Shown in pieces: positions 32,898 to 41,949 of a DNA stretch of 63,969 bases (the first letter of the stretch is position 1; every line of letters starts with the position of its first letter). The DNA comes from an uncultured Spartobacteria bacterium. GTDB taxonomy: Bacteria; Verrucomicrobiota; Verrucomicrobiia; Chthoniobacterales; JAATET01. The DNA lies in the NCBI GenBank assembly GCA_938011325.1, contig CALLUD010000028.1:1-63969 (forward strand). Reading direction: 5' to 3'. The translations under genes were made by a program, and so were the position numbers. The notes under the pieces are model-generated. The model worked only from the letters and a program-made list of their open reading frames with translations. It did not search any database and was not told the origin of the DNA.

Positions 32898-34165
32898 TCC
32901 GCCACCTCCTCTCCAGTCTCCTCCGGAGCGAGCTCGATGAGCACTTCCTTGATTCGCTTGCGGGTGGCCCGCCGCACGATGATCCGCCAGTCGCCAATCG
33001 TAAACGACTCGCCCGGTCGCGGCAGGCTGCCGAAATGCTCGACCACGAGGCCGCCGATCGTCTCGATGTCGCGGGTGTCGTCGGCCAGCTTGATGCCCTC
33101 CTCGGCCAGGTCGTCGAGCTGTGCATTGCCTGCCGCGAGAAATCGATCGCGGCTTAACCGCTCGATGTAGAGCTCGCTGCGGGAATCGGGCCCCTCCTCC
33201 CCGAGCAGCTCCTCTATGAGGTCCGACAACGTCACGATGCCCTCGATGCCGCCGTATTCGTCGAGCAGGATGGCAAAATGCTGCCGATGCGCGAGGAACG
33301 ACCGCAGCAGGTCGAGCGCCTTCATGGTCTCGGGAACGAACGACGGCGGCTGCAGGCGCTCCATGTAATGGACCTCCGGACGCAGCAGAAAATCCTTCAC
33401 GTCGAGCAGGCCGAGCAAATCATCGGGCGTCTCGCCGCGCACGGGCACGAGCCGGTAGCGCTTCCGCCGCACCCGTTCAATAACCTGCTCATTCGTCAGG
33501 TCGTCGGGCAGCGTGAACGCGTCCACTCGCGGCGTCATGCAATGCCGCGCCGATTCGTCCGCCAGCTTCATGATCTCGCGCAGCAGCCGGCTCTCCGTGC
33601 GGTCAAACGTGCCCTCCTCCCGCCCGATCTCGACCAGCGTCTCGAGTTCCTCGTCCGTGAGGTGCGGCACCGGTGACATCCGGCTCGGAATCACCGCCGC
33701 CACGACGCGCTCGCTCAGTCTTTGGAAGAACCCGCAGATCGGCCGAAGCATCGGGATGAGCCGCATTACCAGCGGCAGGCTCAATCGTGTGGTCCGCACC
33801 GGCGCCGCGAGCGCGGCCAGCTTCGGCAGCAGATCACACAGAACAACGATCACGCCGAACGCCAGCACGAGCAGCGCCCACGCCGGCACCACCTCCGAGT
33901 AACCCGAGACCTGCACGAGGTGCAGGATGATCACCAGCAGCGGCAGATTCGTCACCGTGTTCGCAAGCAGGAGCGTGTTGGCGACGTCGTCGGGGTCGGT
34001 CATCAGCATGTCGAACATCGCCGCACGGCGCGAATCCCGCACCCGCAGCTTGCGGCGGCGTTCCTGCGTCATGGAAAACATCGCCGTTTCGATCGCCGAA
34101 AGCGCGCCCGAGGCGATGGCCAGCACAATGCCCAAAAGCAGCAGACCGAACGAACCCGCGCTCAT
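32894..34165 (-). CDS. CNNM/HlyC-CorC family protein, first of a pair
   Basis: The 423-residue protein has an N-terminal membrane domain DUF21 (SGALSAIETAMFSMTQERR), two CBS motifs (LADESARHCMTPRVDAFTLP and LGLLDVKDFLLR) and a C-terminal CorC_HlyC domain (EYGGIEGIVTLSDLIEELLG, then GLVVEHFGSLPRPGESFTIG). It probably helps efflux or regulation of Mg2+ or Co2+. The gene starts the two-gene CNNM set and faces away from the DUF309 gene. Confidence 0.9.
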   Translation of the reverse strand: MSAGSFGLLLLGIVLAIASGALSAIETAMFSMTQERRRKLRVRDSRRAAMFDMLMTDPDDVANTLLLANTVTNLPLLVIILHLVQVSGYSEVVPAWALLVLAFGVIVVLCDLLPKLAALAAPVRTTRLSLPLVMRLIPMLRPICGFFQRLSERVVAAVIPSRMSPVPHLTDEELETLVEIGREEGTFDRTESRLLREIMKLADESARHCMTPRVDAFTLPDDLTNEQVIERVRRKRYRLVPVRGETPDDLLGLLDVKDFLLRPEVHYMERLQPPSFVPETMKALDLLRSFLAHRQHFAILLDEYGGIEGIVTLSDLIEELLGEEGPDSRSELYIERLSRDRFLAAGNAQLDDLAEEGIKLADDTRDIETIGGLVVEHFGSLPRPGESFTIGDWRIIVRRATRKRIKEVLIELAPEETGEEVAE

Positions 34166-34261
34166 TGCTCCACAAAGTCACGCAGGAATTCGCAAAAGGA
34201 TGAGTGGGAACAAAAACGGTTCTGCAAACCCCAATTCCTAGCACATACTGGACGAAGCCGA

Positions 34262-34720
34262 ATGAAAAAATTCGATCGCATGGAGGCCTTCGTGGGATCG
34301 CTCGAAACGGGCGACACGGGAGGCTTGCACCCTTGCTACGCCGGCTACTTTCTCTGTTTCAACCGCGGGGAATACTATGAAGCCCACGACGTGCTCGAGC
34401 ACCTCTGGCTCCAGTGCGAGGATGACAACGAACTCTTTTACAAGGGGCTGATCCAGCTCGCCGGCAGCTTTGTCCACCTGCGAAAGCAGTTTCTCCGCCC
34501 CGATCACCCCAAGGACGGCCGCCGCCTCGGCCCGGCCACCCGGTTGTTCGACCTCGCGATCGCAAATCTCGCGCCCTACGCCCCGCGCCACCTGCGGCTC
34601 GACATCACCTCCGTGCTCGATCTCGCTGGACGCCATTGCCGTGCCATCCGCGAGTCGGATTACACGACAAACCCGTGGAGTCCGAGGGCCCTGCCGCAAC
34701 TCATCCTCGGCGGGGATTGA
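34262..34720 (+). CDS. DUF309 family protein
   Basis: The 152-residue protein has the DUF309 signature: FNRGEYYEAHDVLEHLWLQC, then FYKGLIQLAGSFVHLRKQF. The conserved helix-rich family with EAHDVLE is widespread and of unknown function. There is no membrane segment or signal. The start ATG at 34262 is the first after the divergent CNNM promoter region. It is 84 bases before the NSS transporter and may be co-transcribed with it. Confidence 0.82.
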   Translation: MKKFDRMEAFVGSLETGDTGGLHPCYAGYFLCFNRGEYYEAHDVLEHLWLQCEDDNELFYKGLIQLAGSFVHLRKQFLRPDHPKDGRRLGPATRLFDLAIANLAPYAPRHLRLDITSVLDLAGRHCRAIRESDYTTNPWSPRALPQLILGGD

Positions 34721-34804
34721 AGAAACCGGCGCCCGCGTTGCCGCAGACAGTTCGCACCTGAGCGATTGCCTCCCGACGGAGTTCTTGATAAACCTCCCGC
34801 CCCA

Positions 34805-36532
34805 ATGGGCAAGGAACGGTGGAGTTCGAGACTTGGGGTGATCCTCGCAGTGGCGGGGAGCGCGGTGGGTCTCGGAAATTTCCTGCGGTTCCCCGGGCAG
34901 GCGGCGCAATACGGCGGCGGGTCCTTCATGCTCGCCTACTTCATCTCGCTGTTAATCATCGGAATCCCGATCGGATGGGCGGAATGGACCATGGGACGAT
35001 ACTCGGGGGAACGCGGCTTCAACTCCTCCCCGGGCGCCTTCCACGCCTTCCTCCGGCACCCGTATGGGAAATACCTCGGGGTGATCGGCGTGATCATTCC
35101 GGTGGTGATCTACATGTATTACGTCGTCATCGAGGCGTGGTGTCTCGGTTATGCGGTCAATTTCCTCGCCGGGCGCATGCACTTCGAGACGCCGCAGGAT
35201 TCCGGAGCGTTCTTTGCGAAATACATCGGAACCAATGAGGACGGACTGGCCATCGGCTTCGCGTTCGACCAGGTCGGCTATTACATCGTCCTCGTTTTCG
35301 TCCTGAACTTTTTCCTCATCTACCGGGGCGTTTCCAAGGGCATCGAGTGGTTTTGCACCTACGCCATGCCGGCGCTCGTGGTTCTCGCGCTCATCGTTCT
35401 CGTTCGCGTCCTCACCCTCGGCACGCCGGACCCGGCATTTCCGGATCGCAATGTCAGCAACGGCCTCGGATTCATGTGGAATCCGACCAAGATTGTCGTC
35501 GAGGAACTTCAGGACGGCACGTGGATTCGCTCGCGGGAGGTGGTGGGCGCCGTCGAAATTGCCGCAGCCGAAGCCGAGGTCGCTGGGAGCCCCGAAACGA
35601 AGCGCATTCATCGCATCGGCATTCTCGAGCAGCTCTCGAAACCCGACGTATGGCTCGCCGCCGCAGGACAGATCTTCTTCTCCCTCAGCGTCGGATTCGG
35701 CGTGATCCTCACCTACGCGAGCTACCTCACGCGCAAGGACGACATCGTCCTGAGCGGCCTCTCCGCGACAAGCGCCAATGAATTCTGCGAAGTCTCCCTG
35801 GGCGGCCTCATCACACTTCCCGCCGCCGTCGCATTTCTCGGCATTGCCGGCGCGGCGGGCCAGGGCACGTTTGGCCTCGGTTTCAACGTCCTGCCGCTGG
35901 TCTTTGCGAAAATCCCCGTCGGCTGGCTGTTCGGCTTTCTGTTTTTCTTCCTGCTTTTCCTCGCGGCGGTAACCAGCTCGATCTCGATGCTCCAGCCGGG
36001 CATCGCCTTCCTGGAAGAAACCCTCAACATCAAGCGCAAGCAATCCGTCGCCATCCTCGGCCTCATCACCGCTTTCGGCAGCGGGTTCGTCGTGTGGTTC
36101 AGCAAGGACCTGAAGGCGCTCGACACGCTGGATTTCTGGGTTGGCACGTTCCTGATCTTCGTGCTCGCAACGATTCAAATCATCGTCTTCTCGTGGGTCT
36201 TCGGTGTGGAGCGCGGCCTCAAGGAAGCCCACCGCGGCTCGGCGATTCGCATTCCGCGGATCTTCAAGCCGATCATGAAATTCCTCTGCCCGGCGTTCCT
36301 TCTCTGGATCTTCACCTACTGGTGCATGCGGAACCTTTTCGGAATGGATTTCGGCAGCGCGAAGGTGAACGTCAGCGGCTACGTGCTCGACCTGATCGGC
36401 GAGAACCCAAGCCCTGTCGCCCGCGCGAGCGTCGGGATCATCATTCTTTTCGGCGCATTCGTCACCATCCTCGTGACTCGCGCCGAAGCCTATCGCCGTC
36501 CCATTCAAGATCCACCGGAGGACGAGTCATGA
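34805..36532 (+). CDS. Sodium-dependent NSS transporter (MetP-like)
   Basis: The 575-residue permease has about twelve membrane helices of the neurotransmitter:sodium symporter family. It starts with the motif AVAGSAVGLGNFLRFPGQAA (ion and substrate site in TM1) and continues with EWTMGRYSG. Amino acids are the usual substrate. A small subunit gene overlaps its stop, as in the methionine/alanine MetP-MetS system, and metF is next, so methionine is a sensible guess. There is a longer polar insert between TM5 and TM6-7 (about 200-290). ATG at 34805 is chosen because the hydrophobic TM1 motif begins soon after; an in-frame ATG at 34766 adds 13 residues. Confidence 0.9.
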   Translation: MGKERWSSRLGVILAVAGSAVGLGNFLRFPGQAAQYGGGSFMLAYFISLLIIGIPIGWAEWTMGRYSGERGFNSSPGAFHAFLRHPYGKYLGVIGVIIPVVIYMYYVVIEAWCLGYAVNFLAGRMHFETPQDSGAFFAKYIGTNEDGLAIGFAFDQVGYYIVLVFVLNFFLIYRGVSKGIEWFCTYAMPALVVLALIVLVRVLTLGTPDPAFPDRNVSNGLGFMWNPTKIVVEELQDGTWIRSREVVGAVEIAAAEAEVAGSPETKRIHRIGILEQLSKPDVWLAAAGQIFFSLSVGFGVILTYASYLTRKDDIVLSGLSATSANEFCEVSLGGLITLPAAVAFLGIAGAAGQGTFGLGFNVLPLVFAKIPVGWLFGFLFFFLLFLAAVTSSISMLQPGIAFLEETLNIKRKQSVAILGLITAFGSGFVVWFSKDLKALDTLDFWVGTFLIFVLATIQIIVFSWVFGVERGLKEAHRGSAIRIPRIFKPIMKFLCPAFLLWIFTYWCMRNLFGMDFGSAKVNVSGYVLDLIGENPSPVARASVGIIILFGAFVTILVTRAEAYRRPIQDPPEDES

Positions 36533-36684
36533 CTTTCGGAGGCTGGATCGTGATGCTGTCGTCCGTGGGCTGGGTAACCGCCCTGTTCACATGGTGCATC
36601 TTCAAGGTGCTCACCACGCCCTCGGAAACGAAAAAGATTCACGGTTTCGAAATGGAGACCCCCGACGAGAAGGAGGAGACCTGA
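36529..36684 (+). CDS. MetS-like small subunit of an NSS transporter (51 aa)
   Basis: This 51-codon ORF overlaps the NSS stop by four bases (ATGA). It encodes one membrane helix (GGWIVMLSSVGWVTALFTWC) and a charged tail ending EMETPDEKEET. MetS-type small subunits of MetP transporters are short, single-pass and encoded right after the permease, so position, length and topology fit. The sequence itself is too short for a firm family call. Confidence 0.75.
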   Translation: MTFGGWIVMLSSVGWVTALFTWCIFKVLTTPSETKKIHGFEMETPDEKEET

Positions 36685-36732
36685 TTTTTCGGTTGAGACG
36701 CGACTGCCCCGCGTCCAGAAATAAGGCCTCTC

Positions 36733-37614
36733 ATGCGACTCGACGATCTGTTCTCACGCAAGCCGCGCACGCTTTCCTTCGAATTCTTCCCACCAAAAAA
36801 CGAACGCGGCTGGCACACGCTCGAGGACACAATCGACCAGCTTGTTCCCCTCGGCCCGGATTTCATCTCCGTGACCTATGGCGCCGGGGGCAGCACCCGC
36901 GAAAAGACGCGCGAAGTCATCGAGCACATCGCCCGCACGACCGGCGTCACCACCATGGCGCACCTCACCTGCGTGAACGCCACCAAGGCGGAACTCCGCA
37001 GTCTGCTCGACGAGTATTCCTCCCATGGCATCGAGAACCTGCTCGCGCTCCGCGGCGATCCACCAAAGGGCCAGGTGCGATTCACCCCGACCGACGGTGG
37101 GTGCGAATACGCCAGCGATCTCATCGATCTCATCCGGGAGGACGGCCGGTTCGCCATTCTTTGCGCGGCCTTTCCCGAACGGCACCCCGAGGCGTCCTCC
37201 CGTGAGGCGGACTGGGCAAATCTTCACCGCAAACTCACCAAAGGCGCCTGCGCCGCGATCACGCAGTGCTTCTTCGACCCGGAGCACTACGTCGATCTCT
37301 GCCGCCACCTCGAGGGCCTGCTGGGGCATCCGCCGCGCGTTATCCCGGGCATCCTGCCGGTGGTCGATTGGGCGGCTCTGGAGCGATTCTGCAAGGTCTG
37401 CGGAGCGGAAATCCCGAACCGCCTGCGCGAACGCATCGAGCCGGTTGCCCACGACCGTGTCGAGACACGGAAGCGCGGCATCGCCTTCTCCATCGAGTTC
37501 TGCCGTCAGCTTCTCGAGGCAGGCGCGCCGGGCCTGCACCTCTTCGCGCTGAACCGCAGCACCGCCGTCGCGGAAATCGTCACCGCCCTGCGACAGAGCG
37601 GCCACCTCGACTGA
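36733..37614 (+). CDS. metF: Methylenetetrahydrofolate reductase
   Basis: The 293-residue enzyme makes 5-methyl-THF for methionine synthesis, in the cytoplasm with FAD and NADH. It begins with the family motif SFEFFPPKNERGW, has SVTYGAGGSTREKT and the region LTCVNATKAELRSLLDEY, and ends with the typical ALNRSTAVAEIVTAL. The length matches MetF. It follows the MetP-like transporter and its subunit by 48 bases on the same strand, which suggests a joint methionine role. Confidence 0.93.
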   Translation: MRLDDLFSRKPRTLSFEFFPPKNERGWHTLEDTIDQLVPLGPDFISVTYGAGGSTREKTREVIEHIARTTGVTTMAHLTCVNATKAELRSLLDEYSSHGIENLLALRGDPPKGQVRFTPTDGGCEYASDLIDLIREDGRFAILCAAFPERHPEASSREADWANLHRKLTKGACAAITQCFFDPEHYVDLCRHLEGLLGHPPRVIPGILPVVDWAALERFCKVCGAEIPNRLRERIEPVAHDRVETRKRGIAFSIEFCRQLLEAGAPGLHLFALNRSTAVAEIVTALRQSGHLD

Positions 37615-37621
37615 GCCCCCC

Positions 37622-37643
37622 GCTACGGCTTAATCGCCGTAGC
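37622..37643. terminator. Hairpin between convergent metF and galE
   Basis: GCTACGGC (37622-37629) pairs with GCCGTAGC (37636-37643) around the 6-base loop TTAATC. It lies right between the convergent metF and galE stops and includes the galE stop codon. There is no T run on either strand; a bidirectional terminator or RNA-end stabiliser is likely. Confidence 0.5.
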
Positions 37644-38604
37644 CGTTCGGGTGCTTCTGGTGCCACGCCCAGGCGCTCTCGATGATCTTGCGGATGTCCT
37701 GATGCTGCGGCTCCCAGCCGAGCTCGCGACGAATCTTGTCCGATCCCGCGATGAGCCGTGGCGGGTCTCCCGCACGACGCGGCATTTCCTCGACCGGGAT
37801 GTCCCTGCCGGTCACTGCCCGGCAGGTTTCGATGATCTCCTTCACCGAAGTCCCGCCTCCCGTTCCGAGGTTGTAAAATGCCGACTCCTTCGCCTCGAGC
37901 GCGAGGATGTGCGCCTTCGCGAGGTCAAAGATGTGGATGTAGTCGCGAATGCAGGTGCCATCCGGCGTCTCGTAATCGGTGCCAAACACCTGCGCCTTCG
38001 GCCGCTGCCCGAGCGCAACCTTCAGGACGTTCGGAATGAGGTGCGTCTCGATGCGATGGTCTTCGCCAAACCGCTCACTCGCGCCCGCCGCGTTGAAATA
38101 CCGGAGCGCGACAAAGGTCAGCCCGTGAATCTCGCCATACCAGCGAAGGATTTTTTCAAAAAGGAGCTTCGACTCGCCGTAGGGATTGATCGGCTTCTGC
38201 GGAAGCGTTTCGTCGATCGGAATGCGCTCGGGAATGCCGAAGGTCGCGCACGTCGAGGAAAAGACGAGGCGTTTCACGCCCGCCTCCATCATGGCGTTGA
38301 GCAGATTCAGACCATTGCAGACGTTGTTTTTGAAATACTTCGCCGGGTTGGTCATCGACTCGCCGACCAGCGCATTGGCGGCGAAATGCATCACGGCATC
38401 CGGCTTGTATTCGTCGATCGCCAGCTTGATGACTCCCGGATCGGCGAGGTCCCCCTGGAAGAATCGCGCACGGTCGTCGACCGCCTTGCGATGCCCCTCA
38501 CTCAGATTGTCGAAGACGGCGACCCCGTGGCCCGCGTCCAGGAGCTGCTCGACACAAATGCTTCCGATGTAACCCGCGCCACCCGTAACCAGGATTCTGC
38601 TCAT
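37630..38604 (-). CDS. galE: UDP-glucose 4-epimerase
   Basis: The 324-residue short-chain dehydrogenase-type enzyme interconverts UDP-glucose and UDP-galactose. It has the Rossmann loop GGAGYIGS, a VFSSTCATFG strand with the catalytic Ser/Thr, the YxxxK catalytic pair in NPYGESK, and ALRYFNAAGA, all typical of GalE. ATG at 38604 is chosen since residues before it are not Rossmann-like. It is not in a larger sugar operon here. Confidence 0.92.
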   Translation of the reverse strand: MSRILVTGGAGYIGSICVEQLLDAGHGVAVFDNLSEGHRKAVDDRARFFQGDLADPGVIKLAIDEYKPDAVMHFAANALVGESMTNPAKYFKNNVCNGLNLLNAMMEAGVKRLVFSSTCATFGIPERIPIDETLPQKPINPYGESKLLFEKILRWYGEIHGLTFVALRYFNAAGASERFGEDHRIETHLIPNVLKVALGQRPKAQVFGTDYETPDGTCIRDYIHIFDLAKAHILALEAKESAFYNLGTGGGTSVKEIIETCRAVTGRDIPVEEMPRRAGDPPRLIAGSDKIRRELGWEPQHQDIRKIIESAWAWHQKHPNGYGD

Positions 38605-38677
38605 AAATCTGCGCGAGCATAGGCGACTGAGGGCGGCATTCAAGCGCGACCTGCCGCCGTCCTGAGGCGGGACAAAC

Positions 38678-39175
38678 CTACACGGAATCCTGATTGCGCA
38701 GCGCCTGCACCATCTGCCGGATGTGGCGCATGCGTCCCCGCTCCTCGAGGATCTTCAGGCTCTTCTCGGGCGAACCCCACTCGATGATCTCGATCGTCAC
38801 GCGGCGCACGCCCCATTTGTTCACCTGCGAGTTGCTCGGTTTGTAGAGATCAATCGTTCCCGTGCCGACGAGCGCGCTTCCGTAGTCGTCGATCACGTAT
38901 TCCTTGCCGGTCTCGACGATACGAAAACGGGTGCCCACGGGGTAACGCGACCAATCCGCCGCAGCGCTGTTCAGTTCGCCGGTCTTCAAGCGGGTGCCCA
39001 GCGCATTCTTCGGTCCATAGGGTCCATTGTGCTCGCCGCCGCTCGAATACGCGGTCGTCCGCACATTCTCAATGCGCGGCCCCTGGATCCTGTCGGACTT
39101 CGGCGAAGACGCTTTGGAACTTAATGCTGTCGTCAGAAAGACCGCCCCAATGGCGATCGCTTGAAACATTCTCAT
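38678..39175 (-). CDS. Secreted 3D (Asp-Asp-Asp) domain protein
   Basis: The 165-residue protein starts with a signal-like helix (MRMFQAIAIGAVFLTTALSS) and contains a 3D domain: VRTTAYSSGG near the start, then VGTRFRIVETGKEYVIDDYG and GTGTIDLYK, with the three acidic residues of the MltA/3D barrel fold. Such domains cut or bind peptidoglycan. The tail is polar. ATG at 39175 was picked over an upstream frame start at 39235 because it yields a signal peptide directly. Confidence 0.82.
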   Translation of the reverse strand: MRMFQAIAIGAVFLTTALSSKASSPKSDRIQGPRIENVRTTAYSSGGEHNGPYGPKNALGTRLKTGELNSAAADWSRYPVGTRFRIVETGKEYVIDDYGSALVGTGTIDLYKPSNSQVNKWGVRRVTIEIIEWGSPEKSLKILEERGRMRHIRQMVQALRNQDSV

Positions 39176-39454
39176 ACTTCGAAAAGGAGCGGGGACCCTA
39201 CGGAGCAAATCCTCTCGCGCAACAATTTTTTCCACCTCGCCCCTTCACGCCGACGCCTCGAAAATCCCCGATCCTCAGAGAAATCCGCTTGTGTAAAGCC
39301 CCGTAAAATTTGCCCTCCACCCGGGAAATTTTTCCTATGCGCCGATTGCGTCTGTTTCTCGCTCCTGGCCTCCGCGCCTCCTGACGGCGCAGGCCCTTCA
39401 CCGACCCCTGAAGACACCGCCCGCCCAGGGTCCGCCGACACCACCGGGTAGCAG

Positions 39455-39817
39455 CTACTCGCCCCGGTAGCTGCAGCGGGCGGTCGGCGTCTCGTGGATG
39501 ACGATCTCCGCGAGGCCGGGAAGTTGCGGCGCGAGCTTTTTCCAGAGCCAGGCGGCCATCAGCTCGATCGTTGGGTTCTCCAGCCCTTCGATGTCGTTGA
39601 GGTAGGCATGGTCGAGCATTTCGAGGATCGGCTCCATGGCACGCGAAATCTCCGCGTGATCGTAGATCCAGCCCGTCTCGGGATTCACTTCGCCTTCCAC
39701 GGAGACTTCCACCAGGAAGCTGTGACCGTGCATTCGCCCGCATTTGTGGGTCGGCGGGACGTTCGGAAGCGTTTGCGCCGATTCGAATCGAAAATCCTTG
39801 GTCAGTCGGGCTCTCAT
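39455..39817 (-). CDS. queD: 6-carboxytetrahydropterin synthase-type protein
   Basis: The 120-residue protein belongs to the QueD/PTPS family, which converts dihydroneopterin triphosphate to 6-carboxytetrahydropterin for queuosine. The motif HKCGRMHGHSF has catalytic Cys26 and zinc ligands His30 and His32. The first zinc-ligand His, normally in an AAH segment, appears as Gln (FESAQTL, residues 11-17), a change worth testing. A later DHAYLND and a conserved Glu in VIHETPTARC fit the family. It lies 78 bases after queE on the same strand. Confidence 0.85.
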   Translation of the reverse strand: MRARLTKDFRFESAQTLPNVPPTHKCGRMHGHSFLVEVSVEGEVNPETGWIYDHAEISRAMEPILEMLDHAYLNDIEGLENPTIELMAAWLWKKLAPQLPGLAEIVIHETPTARCSYRGE

Positions 39818-39895
39818 GAAATTACGGATAAAATCTCGAACTCAGAAACTCAGGAAAGGCGTCGTGTGGAAATGAATTTTTCCTGATTTCTTGAT

Positions 39896-40540
39896 TCACA
39901 CACCTTTTGTCTTCGGGTCCCAGATGAACTTGTGCATCTGGAGCTGGAAGCGCGCCGGCAGCTTGTCCGTAAGCATCCATTCCACAATGTCGCGCGGATC
40001 GATCCTGCCAAAAACCGGGCTCAGCAGCACGGCATTCACGCGCGCCGCGAGATCGTGCTTCGTGATCTGCTCGCGGCTCCACTCGTAGTCCTCGCGTGAG
40101 CCGATCACGAACTTCACTTCGTCGCGCTTCGTCAGAAACGCAATGTTTTCGACCCGATTCTTCGCGCACTCGCCGCTCGACGGTGTCTTGAGGTCCATGA
40201 TCCGGTGCACGCGCGGGTCGACGCCCGAAATGTCGTGCGCGCCGCTCGTTTCAATCAGCACCGTGCGACCGGCGTCGCAGAGCTGCGTCATCAACGGAAG
40301 GACGTTCTTTTGAAGCAGCGGTTCGCCGCCGGTGATCTCGACGAGCGGGCAATCGATCGCCAGCACTTCGGCGAGGATTTCCTCCACGGGGCGCTTCGTG
40401 CCCTCGTAGAACGCATACTCCGTGTCGCAATAGCTGCAGCGCAGATCGCAGAAGGTCAGTCGCACGAAGACGCACGGCAGCCCCGCCCAGGTGCTCTCCC
40501 CCTGGATCGACTGGTAGATTTCGTTGACCGTCAGTTTCAC
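39896..40540 (-). CDS. queE: 7-carboxy-7-deazaguanine synthase, radical SAM
   Basis: The 214-residue radical SAM enzyme makes the 7-deazaguanine ring of queuosine. It has a [4Fe-4S] triad at Cys31, Cys35 and Cys38 (CDLRCSYCDT), the start VNEIYQSIQGES that binds substrate, and VEITGGEPLLQ for SAM. The true start is GTG at 40540, overlapping the FGGY kinase stop (GTGA); the upstream frame to 40945 is a shadow of the kinase. It is close to queD and folE2, so this is a queuosine precursor region. queC is not in the window. Confidence 0.9.
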   Translation of the reverse strand: MKLTVNEIYQSIQGESTWAGLPCVFVRLTFCDLRCSYCDTEYAFYEGTKRPVEEILAEVLAIDCPLVEITGGEPLLQKNVLPLMTQLCDAGRTVLIETSGAHDISGVDPRVHRIMDLKTPSSGECAKNRVENIAFLTKRDEVKFVIGSREDYEWSREQITKHDLAARVNAVLLSPVFGRIDPRDIVEWMLTDKLPARFQLQMHKFIWDPKTKGV

Positions 40541-41949
40541 GTTTCCGGAAAAAGTGCCTCCAGTTTTGCCTGCCGCTCGCGGGCTTCGCGATAAACCGCA
40601 TGTGCCTCCGCCTGCGGCAGGATGGGACTGCCCAGCTTCAACGGCACCGGCCGCTCGCCAAGCTGCTCTAGAACGAAAACGGCCGCGCCTCTCAGCGACG
40701 CCTCCACCTCCCGGCTCGCATACACCGGTTGACCAAAAATGTTGGCCAGTCGCTTGAGGGCCGGCCGGCTCTGCAACCCGCCGCCCGAAACAATCCATTT
40801 CGGCACGCCATCCCGCGCTTCGATGATCGCATCGGCAATCGCCGCCAGCCGGTAATGGAAGGCCTCGACAAGAGCCTGGAGAATATCGAGCGCGGTCGTG
40901 GATTGGCGCATGCCAACGATAACACCCGTATCCTCCTCGTTCCACCGTGGCGCCCGCTCGGCGTTCCAGAATGGCAGCACCGTCAGGCCATGCTCAGGCA
41001 GCTTGCGCGCCGCCAGCTCCGCTTCGATCTCCGCCAGATCGCGCGGGAGATTCAACTCGCGGAGGCACCATGCGAAAAGATTGCCCGCGTTGCTCACGGC
41101 CCCTCCCACGAGGAAGCGTTTCGCATCGACCCGATAGCAAAACATCCCGAACGGCGCCCGGGCCGTGCGCCCCTCGCGCATCACACGCAAGGCCGCGCTC
41201 GTGCCGATGTTGATCGCCGCCAGCCCGGAGGAAGTCGCTCCCGAGCCGAGATTGCTCGCCGCGCCGTCGCCAATTCCAGGATGCCACGCCACGTCCTCCC
41301 ATTGCCCCGGCGCATCCGAAACCGGCAGAAGCTTGTCGGGATCCAACCCACACGCCTCCAGCATTCGGTCGCTCCACCGCAGAGTGGTCGGGTTGAAAAG
41401 ACCGGTGCCCGTGGCCATTCCCGTCGCGCAGGTCGCCGAGCCGGTGAGTTTCCACTGCAGCCATTCCGCGGGAGAGATCCACTTCGCGACACTGCGAAAG
41501 AGCGAGCGGTTCGTCCGCCGGAGCCAGCGGAGCTTTGCCGGCCAGAACGATGCCCGCAGCATGCAGCCGGTTTCGGCGTGGATTTCGCGTTCGTCGAACT
41601 CCTCGCGCAACGCGGCGGCATCGGACGCGCAACGCGAATCCGCCCAGGTGTAAATCGGAGTGAGCGGATCGCCGCTCGCGTTCACGCCCATCAGGCTGTG
41701 CCAGAAACACGACGTGCCGATCGCGCGAAACGGACGCGTGCCCATTGATTCGCGCAGGCAATCGTTCACGGCGTCGAGCAGGGTGCGGGGATCAATCTCC
41801 GCCTTGCCGGAGCGATCCGTGTGCAGCGGGTAAGGCCGTTGCGCGAGCGAGTGCGGAACGCGCCGGCCTCTCAGATCGAATCGCGCCGCCCTCGCCGACG
41901 AAGTGCCGACATCCAGCGCCAGCACGCAGTCCTCACCTTGCGACTTCAT
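40537..41949 (-). CDS. FGGY-family carbohydrate kinase
   Basis: The 470-residue kinase has the N-terminal ATP/sugar motif VLALDVGTSSARAARFDLRG, the second-domain AAINIGTSAALRVM and the FGGY-type IVSGGGLQSRPALKRLANIF. It phosphorylates a sugar or sugar acid; gluconate or xylulose are common for this size, but the substrate is not readable. It lies between queE (GTGA overlap) and the SRPBCC gene (17-base overlap), so the three genes form one transcript although the functions seem unrelated. Confidence 0.86.
   Translation of the reverse strand: MKSQGEDCVLALDVGTSSARAARFDLRGRRVPHSLAQRPYPLHTDRSGKAEIDPRTLLDAVNDCLRESMGTRPFRAIGTSCFWHSLMGVNASGDPLTPIYTWADSRCASDAAALREEFDEREIHAETGCMLRASFWPAKLRWLRRTNRSLFRSVAKWISPAEWLQWKLTGSATCATGMATGTGLFNPTTLRWSDRMLEACGLDPDKLLPVSDAPGQWEDVAWHPGIGDGAASNLGSGATSSGLAAINIGTSAALRVMREGRTARAPFGMFCYRVDAKRFLVGGAVSNAGNLFAWCLRELNLPRDLAEIEAELAARKLPEHGLTVLPFWNAERAPRWNEEDTGVIVGMRQSTTALDILQALVEAFHYRLAAIADAIIEARDGVPKWIVSGGGLQSRPALKRLANIFGQPVYASREVEASLRGAAVFVLEQLGERPVPLKLGSPILPQAEAHAVYREARERQAKLEALFPET

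Noticed and set aside
39176..39454. Small plus-strand ORF between the 3D-domain gene and queD
   Set aside because: A candidate frame from 39161 overlaps the start of the 3D gene and has low-complexity Pro/Arg-rich sequence without a family or ribosome site.
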